The position numbers and the translations under genes were made by a program. Below, piece after piece: positions 17,534-25,868 of a stretch of 64,000 nt of DNA. Every line of letters starts with the position of its first letter. The stretch's first letter is position 1. The DNA is taken from NCBI RefSeq assembly GCF_004570975.1, contig NZ_SPPC01000013.1, positions 37,636-101,635 on the forward strand, in the 5' to 3' direction. Under the pieces are notes generated by a model that searched no databases, was not told the DNA's origin, and saw only the letters and a list, made by a program, of their open reading frames with translations. Source of the DNA: Barnesiella sp. WM24 (GTDB lineage Bacteria > Bacteroidota > Bacteroidia > Bacteroidales > Muribaculaceae).

Positions 17534-18564
17534 AACATCGCAGCAAAAAGATACTCTCCTATATTATCACAATCGCAGTAATCGTCGTAGCAGCAATCTG
17601 GGTAGGCTCCCGGTTCATTCACCTCGGGAATGTCGAGTTTACCGACAACGCACAGGTAAGTCGGCAGATAGTTCCTGTCAACAGCCGTGTGCAGGGTTAT
17701 ATCAAGGAAATACGCTTCAACGAGTATGAGCCGGTGAAAAAGGGTGATACACTCGTGATTATTGACGATGCCGACATGAGGCTGAATGTAGCGCGAGCAC
17801 GTGCCGATTATCAGAACGCCCTCGCCGGACTTGATGTCGCTGACCGTTCGGTCACTTCGGCATCAGCCAATGTTGCAGTCAGTGAGGCGGCGATTGCCGA
17901 AGCAAAAGTGCTTATGGAAATGGCGTCGACAGATCTTGCCCGTTACGAAAAGCTACTGGCTCAGGATGCCGTCACTCGCCAGCAATATGACGGTGCAAAG
18001 ACCGATTATGAAGCAAAAAAGGCTCGTTATGAAATGTTGTCGCGCCAACGCTCGGCTACTTCGGCGGTGGTGGATATAAACCGCAGGCGCATATCTCAGT
18101 CGGAGGCAGGCATCGAATTGGCGAAAGCCTTGCTGGAGACTGCCGAGCTAAACCTCAGCTACACAGTGATTACCGCGCCCTGTGATGGTTATGCCTCACG
18201 AAAAGAGATACAGACAGGACAACTTGTTCAGCCCGGTCAGACTCTGCTTGACATAGTTGATTCACAGGACATCTGGGTTACTGCCAATTATAAGGAGACC
18301 CAGCTCCGTCATATCGCGCCCGGCAGCGATGTAGAGATAAAGGTGGATGCACTGCCTGATGTCACCTTCACCGGCAAAGTAAAGTCAATCTCCTCCGCTA
18401 CCGGAGCATCCTTGTCGCTGCTGCCGCAGGACAACTCGGCAGGCAATTTCGTCAAAGTGCGTCAGCGCGTGCCGGTAAGGATTGAATTCAGTGCCGATAA
18501 TAAGCCCGGGGATATGGCAAGACTGAGTGCGGGAATGAATGTCGAATGTAGCGTGAAATACTGA
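17530..18564 (+). CDS. HlyD/EmrA-family membrane-fusion protein
   Basis: Periplasmic adaptor of 344 residues. One N-terminal membrane helix (about 9-28), then a split biotinyl-lipoyl domain (VNSRVQGYIKEIRFNEYEPVKKGDTLVII and ITAPCDGYASRKEIQTGQLVQPGQTLLDI), with an alpha-hairpin of about residues 85-200 between the halves and a beta-barrel after it. Links the MFS transporter at 18566 to the TolC-like channel. Confidence 0.93.
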   Translation: MKHRSKKILSYIITIAVIVVAAIWVGSRFIHLGNVEFTDNAQVSRQIVPVNSRVQGYIKEIRFNEYEPVKKGDTLVIIDDADMRLNVARARADYQNALAGLDVADRSVTSASANVAVSEAAIAEAKVLMEMASTDLARYEKLLAQDAVTRQQYDGAKTDYEAKKARYEMLSRQRSATSAVVDINRRRISQSEAGIELAKALLETAELNLSYTVITAPCDGYASRKEIQTGQLVQPGQTLLDIVDSQDIWVTANYKETQLRHIAPGSDVEIKVDALPDVTFTGKVKSISSATGASLSLLPQDNSAGNFVKVRQRVPVRIEFSADNKPGDMARLSAGMNVECSVKY

Positions 18565-18565
18565 T

Positions 18566-20197
18566 ATGGCAGACTGGCACGCACCGCAGGATCCGTTTGA
18601 CATACCGGATGTACCTGATTATGTTCCACGGCGGTTAAAACCGTATCTATTCATATTCTTTGTCCTGATTATACAGTTTTCGGGCGGTGTCTATCTCGCC
18701 GCCGCATCCGACATGGTCGGGACAACCGCACTGATGCAGGAGGATATTCTTATGGCTGGTTACGCCTCCCTTATCGGGCTGGCGATAAACTTTGCCGTGA
18801 TGTTCCGCATTAAGTTCCGGTTCTCGGCCCGCACTCAACTTCTTGTGTCGTGCATGGTGCTGATTGCCGCTAACGTGATATGTGCCTGTACGACAAGTGT
18901 CCCGCTTCTGGTAATCACTTGTTTCATCGCCGGATGGTTCAGGATGCAGGCTACATTCGCCTGTAATTCCACTATACAGCTGTGGCTTACCCCGGTCAGG
19001 GATATGGCAATCTTCTTCTGCTACGTATATATAATAGTCGACAGCGTAATTCAGCTTAGCGGCATAGCCACAATATATACGGCATTTTTCTCTCAGTGGG
19101 AATATATGCACTGGACAATGACCGGACTGCTTGCCCTTATGATGATAGTGGTCATGATACTTGTGAAGCCTGTAAGAGGACCGATGTTCATCCCCCTGCT
19201 CGGCATTGACTGGATTGGCGCATTACTGTGGGCAGGCTTCATGATGTGCTTCACTTTCATTTGCGTATATGGCAACTATTTCGATTGGTGGGATGCCGCC
19301 GAGATAAGGGGAGCCGCGCTTATAGCACTCGCCTGTCTCGCAATCAACCTTTGGCGGGCAACTTTTCTCCATCATCCATATATCAGTTTCCGGGCGATGA
19401 AAAACCGCAATGTAATCCGCGCTACCGGAATATATCTTGTTTTCTTCACGCTCATAGCCACTGAACATGTATTTGAACACAGCTATGCCGCAAATATCCT
19501 CGGTTTTGACGAGACAAACCTGATTGACCTCAACTGGTATGTTTTTGCCGGCATTATTGCGGGATGTGGCTTCACATATTTCACATTCGCCTTGCGCAAA
19601 TGGCGTTACAAGACCATGACCGCCATTGCTTTTACTCTGGCTATAATATATCTCGCATATTTCTACTTCTTCATAGACTACGGGGTTGAGAAAGAGATGC
19701 TTTTCATTCCGCTATTTTTCCGTGGAGCGGCGGCGGTGATAATCTCAATAGTGTTTCTTACGTCAATCGTGCAGAGCGGACTGCCTTTTCAAGTATTTCC
19801 TCAGGCACTGACAATCAATGGTTTCACCGGTGCGGTAATGGGTGCCACACTCGGTCCCGCCATAATCGGAGAACTGCTGCGCCACACTATGGCTAAAAAT
19901 GCCGCATTGCTTGGAGCCAACATATCAAATACCAATCCCGACATAGCCTTTGCCCCGCTCGGTCAGCTATACGGAATGGTGCAGACTCAGGCACTGGTCG
20001 TGTCCATGAAAGAGATTTACGGCTGGTTACTCATTATCGCACTCGCATCGCTTACCGCAATTCTTTTAAGTTACAGCTCAGTAAGACCATTTGCAATCTT
20101 TCCTAAATGGAGCACTGTACGCCGCGTCATAAAGCACATGGTAAGAACAAACAAAGAATACCGAGATCCGCATATCGAAAGAACGACACTGATGTAA
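18566..20197 (+). CDS. EmrB-like MFS efflux transporter (14-helix type)
   Basis: Inner-membrane major-facilitator protein of 543 residues with about 14 hydrophobic segments. It begins one base after the adaptor stop, in the order expected for an EmrAB-TolC pump. The sequence diverges from classical EmrB: the usual motif A is not obvious, and the second segment (YLAAASDMVGTT) is the nearest equivalent of the family start. It most likely exports lipophilic drugs, bile acids or fatty acids; substrate not visible. Confidence 0.85.
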   Translation: MADWHAPQDPFDIPDVPDYVPRRLKPYLFIFFVLIIQFSGGVYLAAASDMVGTTALMQEDILMAGYASLIGLAINFAVMFRIKFRFSARTQLLVSCMVLIAANVICACTTSVPLLVITCFIAGWFRMQATFACNSTIQLWLTPVRDMAIFFCYVYIIVDSVIQLSGIATIYTAFFSQWEYMHWTMTGLLALMMIVVMILVKPVRGPMFIPLLGIDWIGALLWAGFMMCFTFICVYGNYFDWWDAAEIRGAALIALACLAINLWRATFLHHPYISFRAMKNRNVIRATGIYLVFFTLIATEHVFEHSYAANILGFDETNLIDLNWYVFAGIIAGCGFTYFTFALRKWRYKTMTAIAFTLAIIYLAYFYFFIDYGVEKEMLFIPLFFRGAAAVIISIVFLTSIVQSGLPFQVFPQALTINGFTGAVMGATLGPAIIGELLRHTMAKNAALLGANISNTNPDIAFAPLGQLYGMVQTQALVVSMKEIYGWLLIIALASLTAILLSYSSVRPFAIFPKWSTVRRVIKHMVRTNKEYRDPHIERTTLM

Positions 20198-20232
20198 ACA
20201 CCATAAAACAACCCAATCATAAGACTAAAACG

Positions 20233-20273
20233 ATGAAATCCTCTGAAATCCGGGTGATTTCAGAGGATTTCAT
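20233..20273. terminator. 18-bp perfect hairpin after the efflux operon
   Basis: Positions 20233-20250 and 20256-20273 are exact reverse complements with a 5-base loop. This is among the longest perfect stems in the window. Confidence 0.8.
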
Positions 20274-20342
20274 TATCCCTCAACGGCATTTCTACCCGGA
20301 ATATTTCAGTATGCCGGCAGACATGAGCCCGGTTAGACATTT

Positions 20343-20510
20343 TTAGAACAGGTCATTTGTTTGAATTTCATCTTTCCAGAGATGGTCTTTCGGAAATGGC
20401 TTGGAATTCCATGCCTTCTGTGAAGTCCATTCAACCGGTGCATCAGTCCAGAACGGGTGAGCTGCCGGAAGCCCGAGAGGGAGAAATGCAAGCGCAGGTA
20501 AAAAAGGTGG
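20343..20510 (-). pseudogene. 3' remnant of a DUF2264-type gene
   Basis: A 55-codon open stretch on the minus strand ends at a stop (20345-20343) and is bounded upstream by an in-frame stop at 20513-20511. It reads AFLPLGLPAAHPFWTD followed by WTSQKAWNSKPFPKDH, which I recognise as the end of Bacteroidales DUF2264 proteins (found with glycan-utilisation genes). No start codon and no upstream body of the gene remain, so it is a decayed fragment at the left border of the capsule locus. Confidence 0.6.
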
Positions 20511-20561
20511 CTATAAAATTTGCTTAAAAATTTAAGGATTTATTTCGCTTGTTTTTCAAAT

Positions 20562-20746
20562 CTCTTGGGAAGAGTCACTTAGTGACCGCAAATTTAATAA
20601 TTTTCCCGTAAATCAACGTCATTTTCGAGTAGAAATCATAGTTTGTTGAATATTAAATTGACAATTGTTTAGCAATTCCCCCAAAATATCATAATAAATA
20701 GCTGGAAATCAGCTCGTGTCGATATATAAGTGACTCTTCCCAAGAG
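20562..20746. repeat. Candidate invertible promoter segment with 20-bp inverted repeats
   Basis: Positions 20562-20581 and 20727-20746 are perfect 20-base inverted repeats 145 bases apart, directly upstream of upxY. Bacteroides capsule loci are switched by inversion of promoter segments bounded by repeats of about this size and spacing. The only consensus promoter inside (20589-20616) points left, away from the capsule genes, so this sequence appears to be the OFF orientation. Each half-site itself contains the palindrome CTCTTGGGAAGAG. The recombinase is not in this window. Confidence 0.75.
20589..20616 (-). promoter_or_regulatory. Leftward promoter inside the invertible segment
   Basis: On the minus strand, a -33 type TTG (20616-20614) and a -7 box TAAATTTG (20596-20589) are separated by 17 bases. 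In the present orientation it would transcribe towards the DUF2264 remnant; after inversion it would read into upxY. Confidence 0.65.
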
Positions 20747-20935
20747 TTGCTTAGTCCCAACATCGCTCTTGAGGTATCCAGAATTGGGGCGGTACAACCA
20801 CCGGGGAAGTTCCTGGACAGGCTAATCCCGGAGATCCGAAGCCAAGGCTGACGGATGGTTGTGAATGATGCGTGGTCAAGACTATAATCTGCCGCCACGC
20901 AAGAGGATTAGAAGTATATTGACCGGAAGTGAATT
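20747..20935 (+). promoter_or_regulatory. Capsule operon leader region
   Basis: A 189-base GC-richer leader lies between the right inverted repeat and upxY, with a hairpin GCGTGG (20870-20875)/CCACGC (20895-20900). UpxY proteins antiterminate their own operon by acting on such leaders; no gene is seen here. Confidence 0.5.
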
Positions 20936-21454
20936 ATGGAGGAAAATACAGAGTGGTTTGCTATTAAGACCCGACAGGATTTCAAGGCAGAGGAAGTCCT
21001 GGCTGAATCATGTGAAGAAATTTTCTTCCCCAAAGAACGCATAAAGATGCCCGGCGGGAAATATCGCGAAAAGGCGACTATCCCCCATGTGCTTTTCATC
21101 AGGACCACCCGCGACAAGGCTCTCGCCCTGGAAAAAGACGGAAGGCTCTCTTCAGTAGCTTCAATCCCCTTTTGGATATACCGTTACCCCAAAAGTCCCG
21201 ACATTCAAGTCATACCTCAAAAATCAATTGACCTCATGCGCCTTCTCACTGCCGATGACACTGCGGGATGCCGGATCTATACAGCCGAAAATTTCACGGT
21301 AGACACCCGCGTCAAAGTGACAGCAGGACAATACAAGGGATATGAGGGCTTTGTGAAGCGCATTGGAAAAAACAGGCATGTGGTGGTGAAAATAGAGGGC
21401 GTCTGCATGGTCATCCTCCCGTTCATTCACCCTGACCTCCTTCAAAAATTATAG
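20936..21454 (+). CDS. upxY: UpxY-family NusG-like transcription antiterminator
   Basis: NusG paralog of 172 residues. The N-terminal NGN domain starts EWFAIKTRQDFKAEEVL, and a KOW-type end (about residues 122-170) contains VKVTAGQYKGYEGFVKRIGKNRHVVV. UpxY proteins bind the leader of their own capsule operon and suppress early termination, and they are the first gene of Bacteroides capsule loci. Here it follows the invertible segment and heads the polysaccharide gene cluster running to about 34.8 kb. Confidence 0.92.
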   Translation: MEENTEWFAIKTRQDFKAEEVLAESCEEIFFPKERIKMPGGKYREKATIPHVLFIRTTRDKALALEKDGRLSSVASIPFWIYRYPKSPDIQVIPQKSIDLMRLLTADDTAGCRIYTAENFTVDTRVKVTAGQYKGYEGFVKRIGKNRHVVVKIEGVCMVILPFIHPDLLQKL

Positions 21455-21551
21455 AAACATACACAACTTATTGCTGATATTACTCACTAAACATCGGGCA
21501 CCGGCACATAAACCTGCCGGCATCCCATTGACAACCGGACTATACTGAGAC

Positions 21552-22178
21552 ATGTCCAATCCCCGACTTGACATACGGTCCACAGATTTCTGTGACGCAC
21601 ACGCCATCGCCGACTCGGCTGCCGCCATATTTGAAGCGGCAAACGAGCTGGGACTTTTTATGTCCCATAGCAGGCGCTCGCGCGACGAAAAAGAGGTCAG
21701 GCAAGCCGCCGAAATGTGGGTAAGACATGTCGAATCCACAATAGACAGTCTCTCCCCTGCCGACGCGCTGACAGTCATCGCCCGATTTGACCTTGTCCAC
21801 AGAATCGCGTTCAACAGCCCCGCACGCGAGCCCTACACAAGCCGCTATATCCTCCGGGCATTTGAGGCAAGCATAAGAGGCGATAAATCGGTCGACATAT
21901 ATGACCTGTACAGAGCGATCACCATCGAACTCAACAAACGCAACAAGTCATTTTTCGGCCGCCCGCTCGACTGGGCAAGCGACTGCCTTGCCCGCTGGCA
22001 CAAGCAGTTCCGCCACGGCGAGTGCCTCGACCCGACACTCAGCGACTACGACATCACCCGCCGCGTCGACGCCCTCCTCACCTCCAACCTCGCCGCCTTC
22101 GAAGCCGCCAACGAACCTGCCTTCAAACGCACCCTCCTCACCCACCACCGCCCGACATTTCTCCATAATAATTGCTAA
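21552..22178 (+). CDS. Unknown protein in the upxZ position
   Basis: Predicted all-helical soluble protein of 208 residues with no recognised domain. It holds the place usually taken by upxZ (inhibitor of foreign UpxY proteins), but I do not see the UpxZ sequence signature, so the role is open. The second half is very rich in C-ending codons (about 21950-22160), unlike the AT-rich glycosyltransferase genes further on, so this segment belongs to the conserved head of the locus. 97 bases separate it from upxY and 34 bases from the AbiC-like gene. Confidence 0.6.
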   Translation: MSNPRLDIRSTDFCDAHAIADSAAAIFEAANELGLFMSHSRRSRDEKEVRQAAEMWVRHVESTIDSLSPADALTVIARFDLVHRIAFNSPAREPYTSRYILRAFEASIRGDKSVDIYDLYRAITIELNKRNKSFFGRPLDWASDCLARWHKQFRHGECLDPTLSDYDITRRVDALLTSNLAAFEAANEPAFKRTLLTHHRPTFLHNNC

Positions 22179-22212
22179 ATAGCGAAGGAATACAACGAAG
22201 ATTGTTGCAGCG

Positions 22213-23067
22213 ATGGTAGATGATAAGGATTTTTGGATGAGTCTAAAAGGCTTAATTACCGTTTTGGTAATTTGTTGTGTGCTCTTTTTTATAGGATACG
22301 CATTGACTTACACTGCTAAATCTCCTAATGAGGCGGGTGATGCGGCAGGACTGGTAAACGGATTGTTTTCTGCCCTTGCTTTTGCCGGAGTAATATATGC
22401 CATATTCCTGCAACGTAACGAACTTGAACTGCAACGCAAGGAGCTTACTGACACAAGAGCCGAGTTCCAAATTCAGAATGAGACCCTGAAACGCCAGCGT
22501 TTTGAAAATACATTTTTCAATATGCTTCAATTACAGCAGCAGATTACGGACAACATAACCTATTCACACGCTTACAACAAGGAAAACGTAATTTATGGTA
22601 ATAATCCCGACACCACTCGCTTTTCCCAAGTAAAAGTTGATTTAAAAGGGCGGGAGGTTTTCTATGGCGCGTTTGAAAGTGTCCCTCATGAAGCATCTGA
22701 CGGTGAAGATTATTATGGCATGCGGGGTCTATTGGAAAAAGATGGCATGCGGGGATATGAAGACAATTTCACGCCAACCTATTTCGACCACTATTTCCGT
22801 CATCTATACCGTATATTCAAATTTGTGGCAACTTCACCGCTTATAAACGAAGAAGACAGATATGAATATGCTTCAATGGTTCGTGGTCAGCTCTCAAGGT
22901 ACGAGTTAATATGGCTGTACTACAACGGGCTGTCGGCTTACGGACAAGAAAAGTTCAAGCCACTCATCGAAAAATTCGCTTTACTCAAAAATCTCCGTAT
23001 TGACATGCTTGTGGAAGACATCGAAATAAAAAATCCATATACAAAATACGCTTATAGCCATCGCTAA
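22213..23067 (+). CDS. Putative phage abortive-infection protein (AbiC-like)
   Basis: Membrane protein of 284 residues resembling the putAbiC family. Two membrane helices (about 11-31 and 47-64) are followed by a charged coiled coil (66-96) and the family block FENTFFNMLQLQQQI. Further blocks FDHYFRHLYRIFKF, RGQLSRYELIWLYYN and EKFKPLIEKFALL also match the family. Such proteins are predicted to kill or arrest phage-infected cells; direct proof exists for few members. It sits in the same direction between the capsule head genes and wzx, so it may be phase-switched with the capsule. Confidence 0.75.
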   Translation: MVDDKDFWMSLKGLITVLVICCVLFFIGYALTYTAKSPNEAGDAAGLVNGLFSALAFAGVIYAIFLQRNELELQRKELTDTRAEFQIQNETLKRQRFENTFFNMLQLQQQITDNITYSHAYNKENVIYGNNPDTTRFSQVKVDLKGREVFYGAFESVPHEASDGEDYYGMRGLLEKDGMRGYEDNFTPTYFDHYFRHLYRIFKFVATSPLINEEDRYEYASMVRGQLSRYELIWLYYNGLSAYGQEKFKPLIEKFALLKNLRIDMLVEDIEIKNPYTKYAYSHR

Positions 23068-23110
23068 ATAACGATTCTAACATCAAAATCTCCAATTGCC
23101 ACAACTAATT

Positions 23111-24646
23111 ATGTCAGAGTCAGGACAAAATAAACGGATTGCCAAAAACTCCATTCTGTTGTATGTAAGAATGATTGTAGTTATGGCAATTGGTCTGTTC
23201 ACCTCAAGAATTGTATTGCAGGCGCTTGGCGTTGAGGACTATGGTATCTATAATCTTGTCGGAGGACTTGTTACATTCTTTACGGTAATTAATGGGGCAA
23301 TGTTGTCAGCAACTCAGCGATTTATCAATTATGGACTTGGCAACGGAGACAAGCATAAGCTGAAGGTAATTTTCAGCACAGCATGCACCATACATTTAAT
23401 TATAGCTGCAATAATCATTGTTTTGGCAGAAACAATCGGGATTTGGCTATTGACTCACAAGTTACTTATACCGCAAGAAAGGTTTCCAGTGGCTATGCTT
23501 GTGTTCCAAATGAGTATGGCTACCGTAATAATTCAAGTTTTGACGTTGCCATATAATGCGGTAGTTGTGGCACATGAAAAAATGTCTGTTTTCGCTACGA
23601 TTTCCATTATCCAGTCTGTGCTGTCATTAATTGTCGCCCTGTCGTTGCTGACATCATCAGATAGTGAGAGATTAAAGTTGTATGCCATTCTGACATGTTG
23701 CGTGCAGATAGTAATAGCTTTATTCTACTTTTTTTACAGCAAGGCCAAATTCAGCGAAAGTAGAAACTGGGTAAAATTCAACAAAGCAATTTTTAAGGAA
23801 ATGTCCGTATTTGCCGGATGGTGCATGGTAGGATGCAGTGCCGGAATGATGTATACCCAAGGATTAAATATATTACTCGGAATGTTCTTTATGCCGTACG
23901 TTAACGCGGCAAGGGGGCTTGCAACAACCGTTCAAAATGCAGTCAACCAGATATTCAATAATGTACAAATAGCAGTTGTGCCGCAATTGATTCAATCGTA
24001 TGCAAGAAAAGATTTCTCATATTTCTATTCTTTGATATTTAAAAGCTCAAAATATTTTTCTTTCTTATTGCTATTGGTGGCAGTGCCAATTGCAATAAGA
24101 GCGCCTTATATTCTTCAACTTTGGCTTGGCGAGTTACCGGAATATGTAGTTATTTTCGTTAGAATACTCTTGTGTATCAGTCTTGTGGATGCTATATCAG
24201 GACCGTTGATGAGGGCATCTGATGCTACCGGCGATATAAAAAAATATCATCTGGTTGTTGGTGGCGTACTCATGACAATTGTGCCTGTCGCATATATATT
24301 CCTTAAATTGGGTTATCCTCCTCAAAGTGTGTTTTACACATATTTGGTCATTTCAGTCTTAGCCTTGTGCGCACGTCTGATTATTCTGAGACAAAAGATA
24401 CACTTGTCTTTAAGAGCATACATTGTGAATGTAATACTTCCAATTATCTATGTAACAACAATTACGGTGCCGGTTTCTTATTTGCTGTCTCAATACATAA
24501 GTCTTGATTTTGTTGGTCTTGTCCTGTTTGTCATCGCTTCCACAACAATTACCGTAATCGCAATTTATGTATTTGGAATAAACGATAATGAGAGGAAATT
24601 CATAAAAAACAAAGTTTCGATAATTCTACATAAGCAACATGATTAA
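23111..24646 (+). CDS. Wzx-like lipid-linked oligosaccharide flippase
   Basis: Polytopic membrane protein of 511 residues from ATG 23111; the TTG at 23096 is a less likely start. About 12-14 helices with the polysaccharide-transport opening RIAKNSILLYVRMI and LGVEDYGIYNLVGG. It moves undecaprenyl-linked repeat units across the inner membrane for the Wzx/Wzy route. Its end overlaps the next gene by eight bases. Confidence 0.9.
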   Translation: MSESGQNKRIAKNSILLYVRMIVVMAIGLFTSRIVLQALGVEDYGIYNLVGGLVTFFTVINGAMLSATQRFINYGLGNGDKHKLKVIFSTACTIHLIIAAIIIVLAETIGIWLLTHKLLIPQERFPVAMLVFQMSMATVIIQVLTLPYNAVVVAHEKMSVFATISIIQSVLSLIVALSLLTSSDSERLKLYAILTCCVQIVIALFYFFYSKAKFSESRNWVKFNKAIFKEMSVFAGWCMVGCSAGMMYTQGLNILLGMFFMPYVNAARGLATTVQNAVNQIFNNVQIAVVPQLIQSYARKDFSYFYSLIFKSSKYFSFLLLLVAVPIAIRAPYILQLWLGELPEYVVIFVRILLCISLVDAISGPLMRASDATGDIKKYHLVVGGVLMTIVPVAYIFLKLGYPPQSVFYTYLVISVLALCARLIILRQKIHLSLRAYIVNVILPIIYVTTITVPVSYLLSQYISLDFVGLVLFVIASTTITVIAIYVFGINDNERKFIKNKVSIILHKQHD

Positions 24647-25868
24647 TCTCCCACACGAAAAATGTTATGGTTGTCAGGGGTGCTTGAATGTCTGCCCTAA
24701 AGATGCCATTTCCATGAAGGAGGATGGTTGTGGATACAGATATCCGTCCGTGGACTATAACAAATGCATCAGATGTGGTCTGTGTATTAAAGTCTGTCCT
24801 GAATTGAACGACTATGACTTGAATGCTCCGGCAAATGTGTATGCCGTCGTTTCGAAAGATAGATCAATTATTAAGACTACTGCCTCCGGCGGATTTTCAA
24901 GTGTTCTTGCTAACCATATAATATCCCATGGCGGTGTAGTTTACGGTTGCGCTGAAGAGAATTTTGAAAACATTGGACATATCCGCATTGACAATACCAA
25001 TAATCTGGACAAAATAAAGAACAGCAAATATGTACATAGCGACATCCGCCTGACTTACCGAGAAGCCAAGGCCGATCTTGACAATGGCAAAGAAGTGTTA
25101 TTTACAGGTACACCCTGTCAGATTTCAGGTCTTTTGGGCTTCCTGAGAAAACGTTACGACAATCTTTTGACAATGGATTTGGTTTGTCACGGAGTTCCGC
25201 CCATGAAAATGCTTCGCGAGCAAGTGCTTTCTTATCCTGAGGTAAAGAACGTGCCTCATGAGGATATATTCGTGGATTTTAGATGGAAGGAAGACCTCCG
25301 AAGCGGATACGGATGTATCCGCTTCGGATTGCGTACCGCAATCCGTAGCGGTGAACATATGAGAGTGGTCCGACAGGAAAATGACACTATAAATCCTTAT
25401 ATGCGTTGTTTCCAGACAGGAATCTCTTTACGAGAAAACTGCTTGCAATGTCCTTACGCTCGAAAAGAAAGAATTTCGGACATTACTGCTGCCGACTTTT
25501 GGGGACTTGGTCGGGATATAAATTCTGAAATGTTTGATCTTAATGGTGTTTCGCTTATTCTTGTGAATACGGCAAAAGGGATTCATTATTTTAATGAGAT
25601 AAAAGATGCTTTCGACATACAGAAAAGAACATTTGAAGAGGCAAAATTACATAACAGATGCCTTTCACAACCTTTTGAAAGACTAAAAGAGCGAGATAGA
25701 TTTCTGAAAATCTGTCGAGAAAAGGGGTTGAGAACTGCGGCAAAGGCTACCGATTCTGTCCATCGGTTTGAATCCAATGCTATTATACAGTGCTTACGAA
25801 AGAATCGGATAAGCAATTTCGGGGTAAGGTGTCTGTCTAAGGGATTAAGATTATTGCATATATTATAA
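24639..25868 (+). CDS. Ferredoxin-like F420 hydrogenase/dehydrogenase beta-subunit family protein
   Basis: A 409-residue protein with two 4Fe-4S motifs at the N-terminus (CYGCQGCLNVCP and CIRCGLCIKVCP), then the FrhB-type domains (TASGGFSSVLANHII, GTPCQISGLLGFL, CHGVPP). In capsule clusters this family is regularly paired with a polysaccharide pyruvyl transferase, as here (one-base overlap with the next gene), and probably has a redox role in sugar modification. The reaction is not established. The coding sequence contains two overlapping perfect palindromes at 25297-25345. Confidence 0.85.
   Translation: MINLPHEKCYGCQGCLNVCPKDAISMKEDGCGYRYPSVDYNKCIRCGLCIKVCPELNDYDLNAPANVYAVVSKDRSIIKTTASGGFSSVLANHIISHGGVVYGCAEENFENIGHIRIDNTNNLDKIKNSKYVHSDIRLTYREAKADLDNGKEVLFTGTPCQISGLLGFLRKRYDNLLTMDLVCHGVPPMKMLREQVLSYPEVKNVPHEDIFVDFRWKEDLRSGYGCIRFGLRTAIRSGEHMRVVRQENDTINPYMRCFQTGISLRENCLQCPYARKERISDITAADFWGLGRDINSEMFDLNGVSLILVNTAKGIHYFNEIKDAFDIQKRTFEEAKLHNRCLSQPFERLKERDRFLKICREKGLRTAAKATDSVHRFESNAIIQCLRKNRISNFGVRCLSKGLRLLHIL
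25297..25345 (+). repeat. Two overlapping perfect hairpins inside a coding region
   Basis: Arms 25297-25310/25315-25328 (14 bp, 4-base loop) and 25325-25333/25337-25345 (9 bp, 3-base loop) share four bases, so only one can form fully at a time. Confidence 0.6.

Noticed and set aside
21552..22178. Calling this gene upxZ from position
   Set aside because: The sequence lacks the segments I associate with UpxZ; position alone is not enough.
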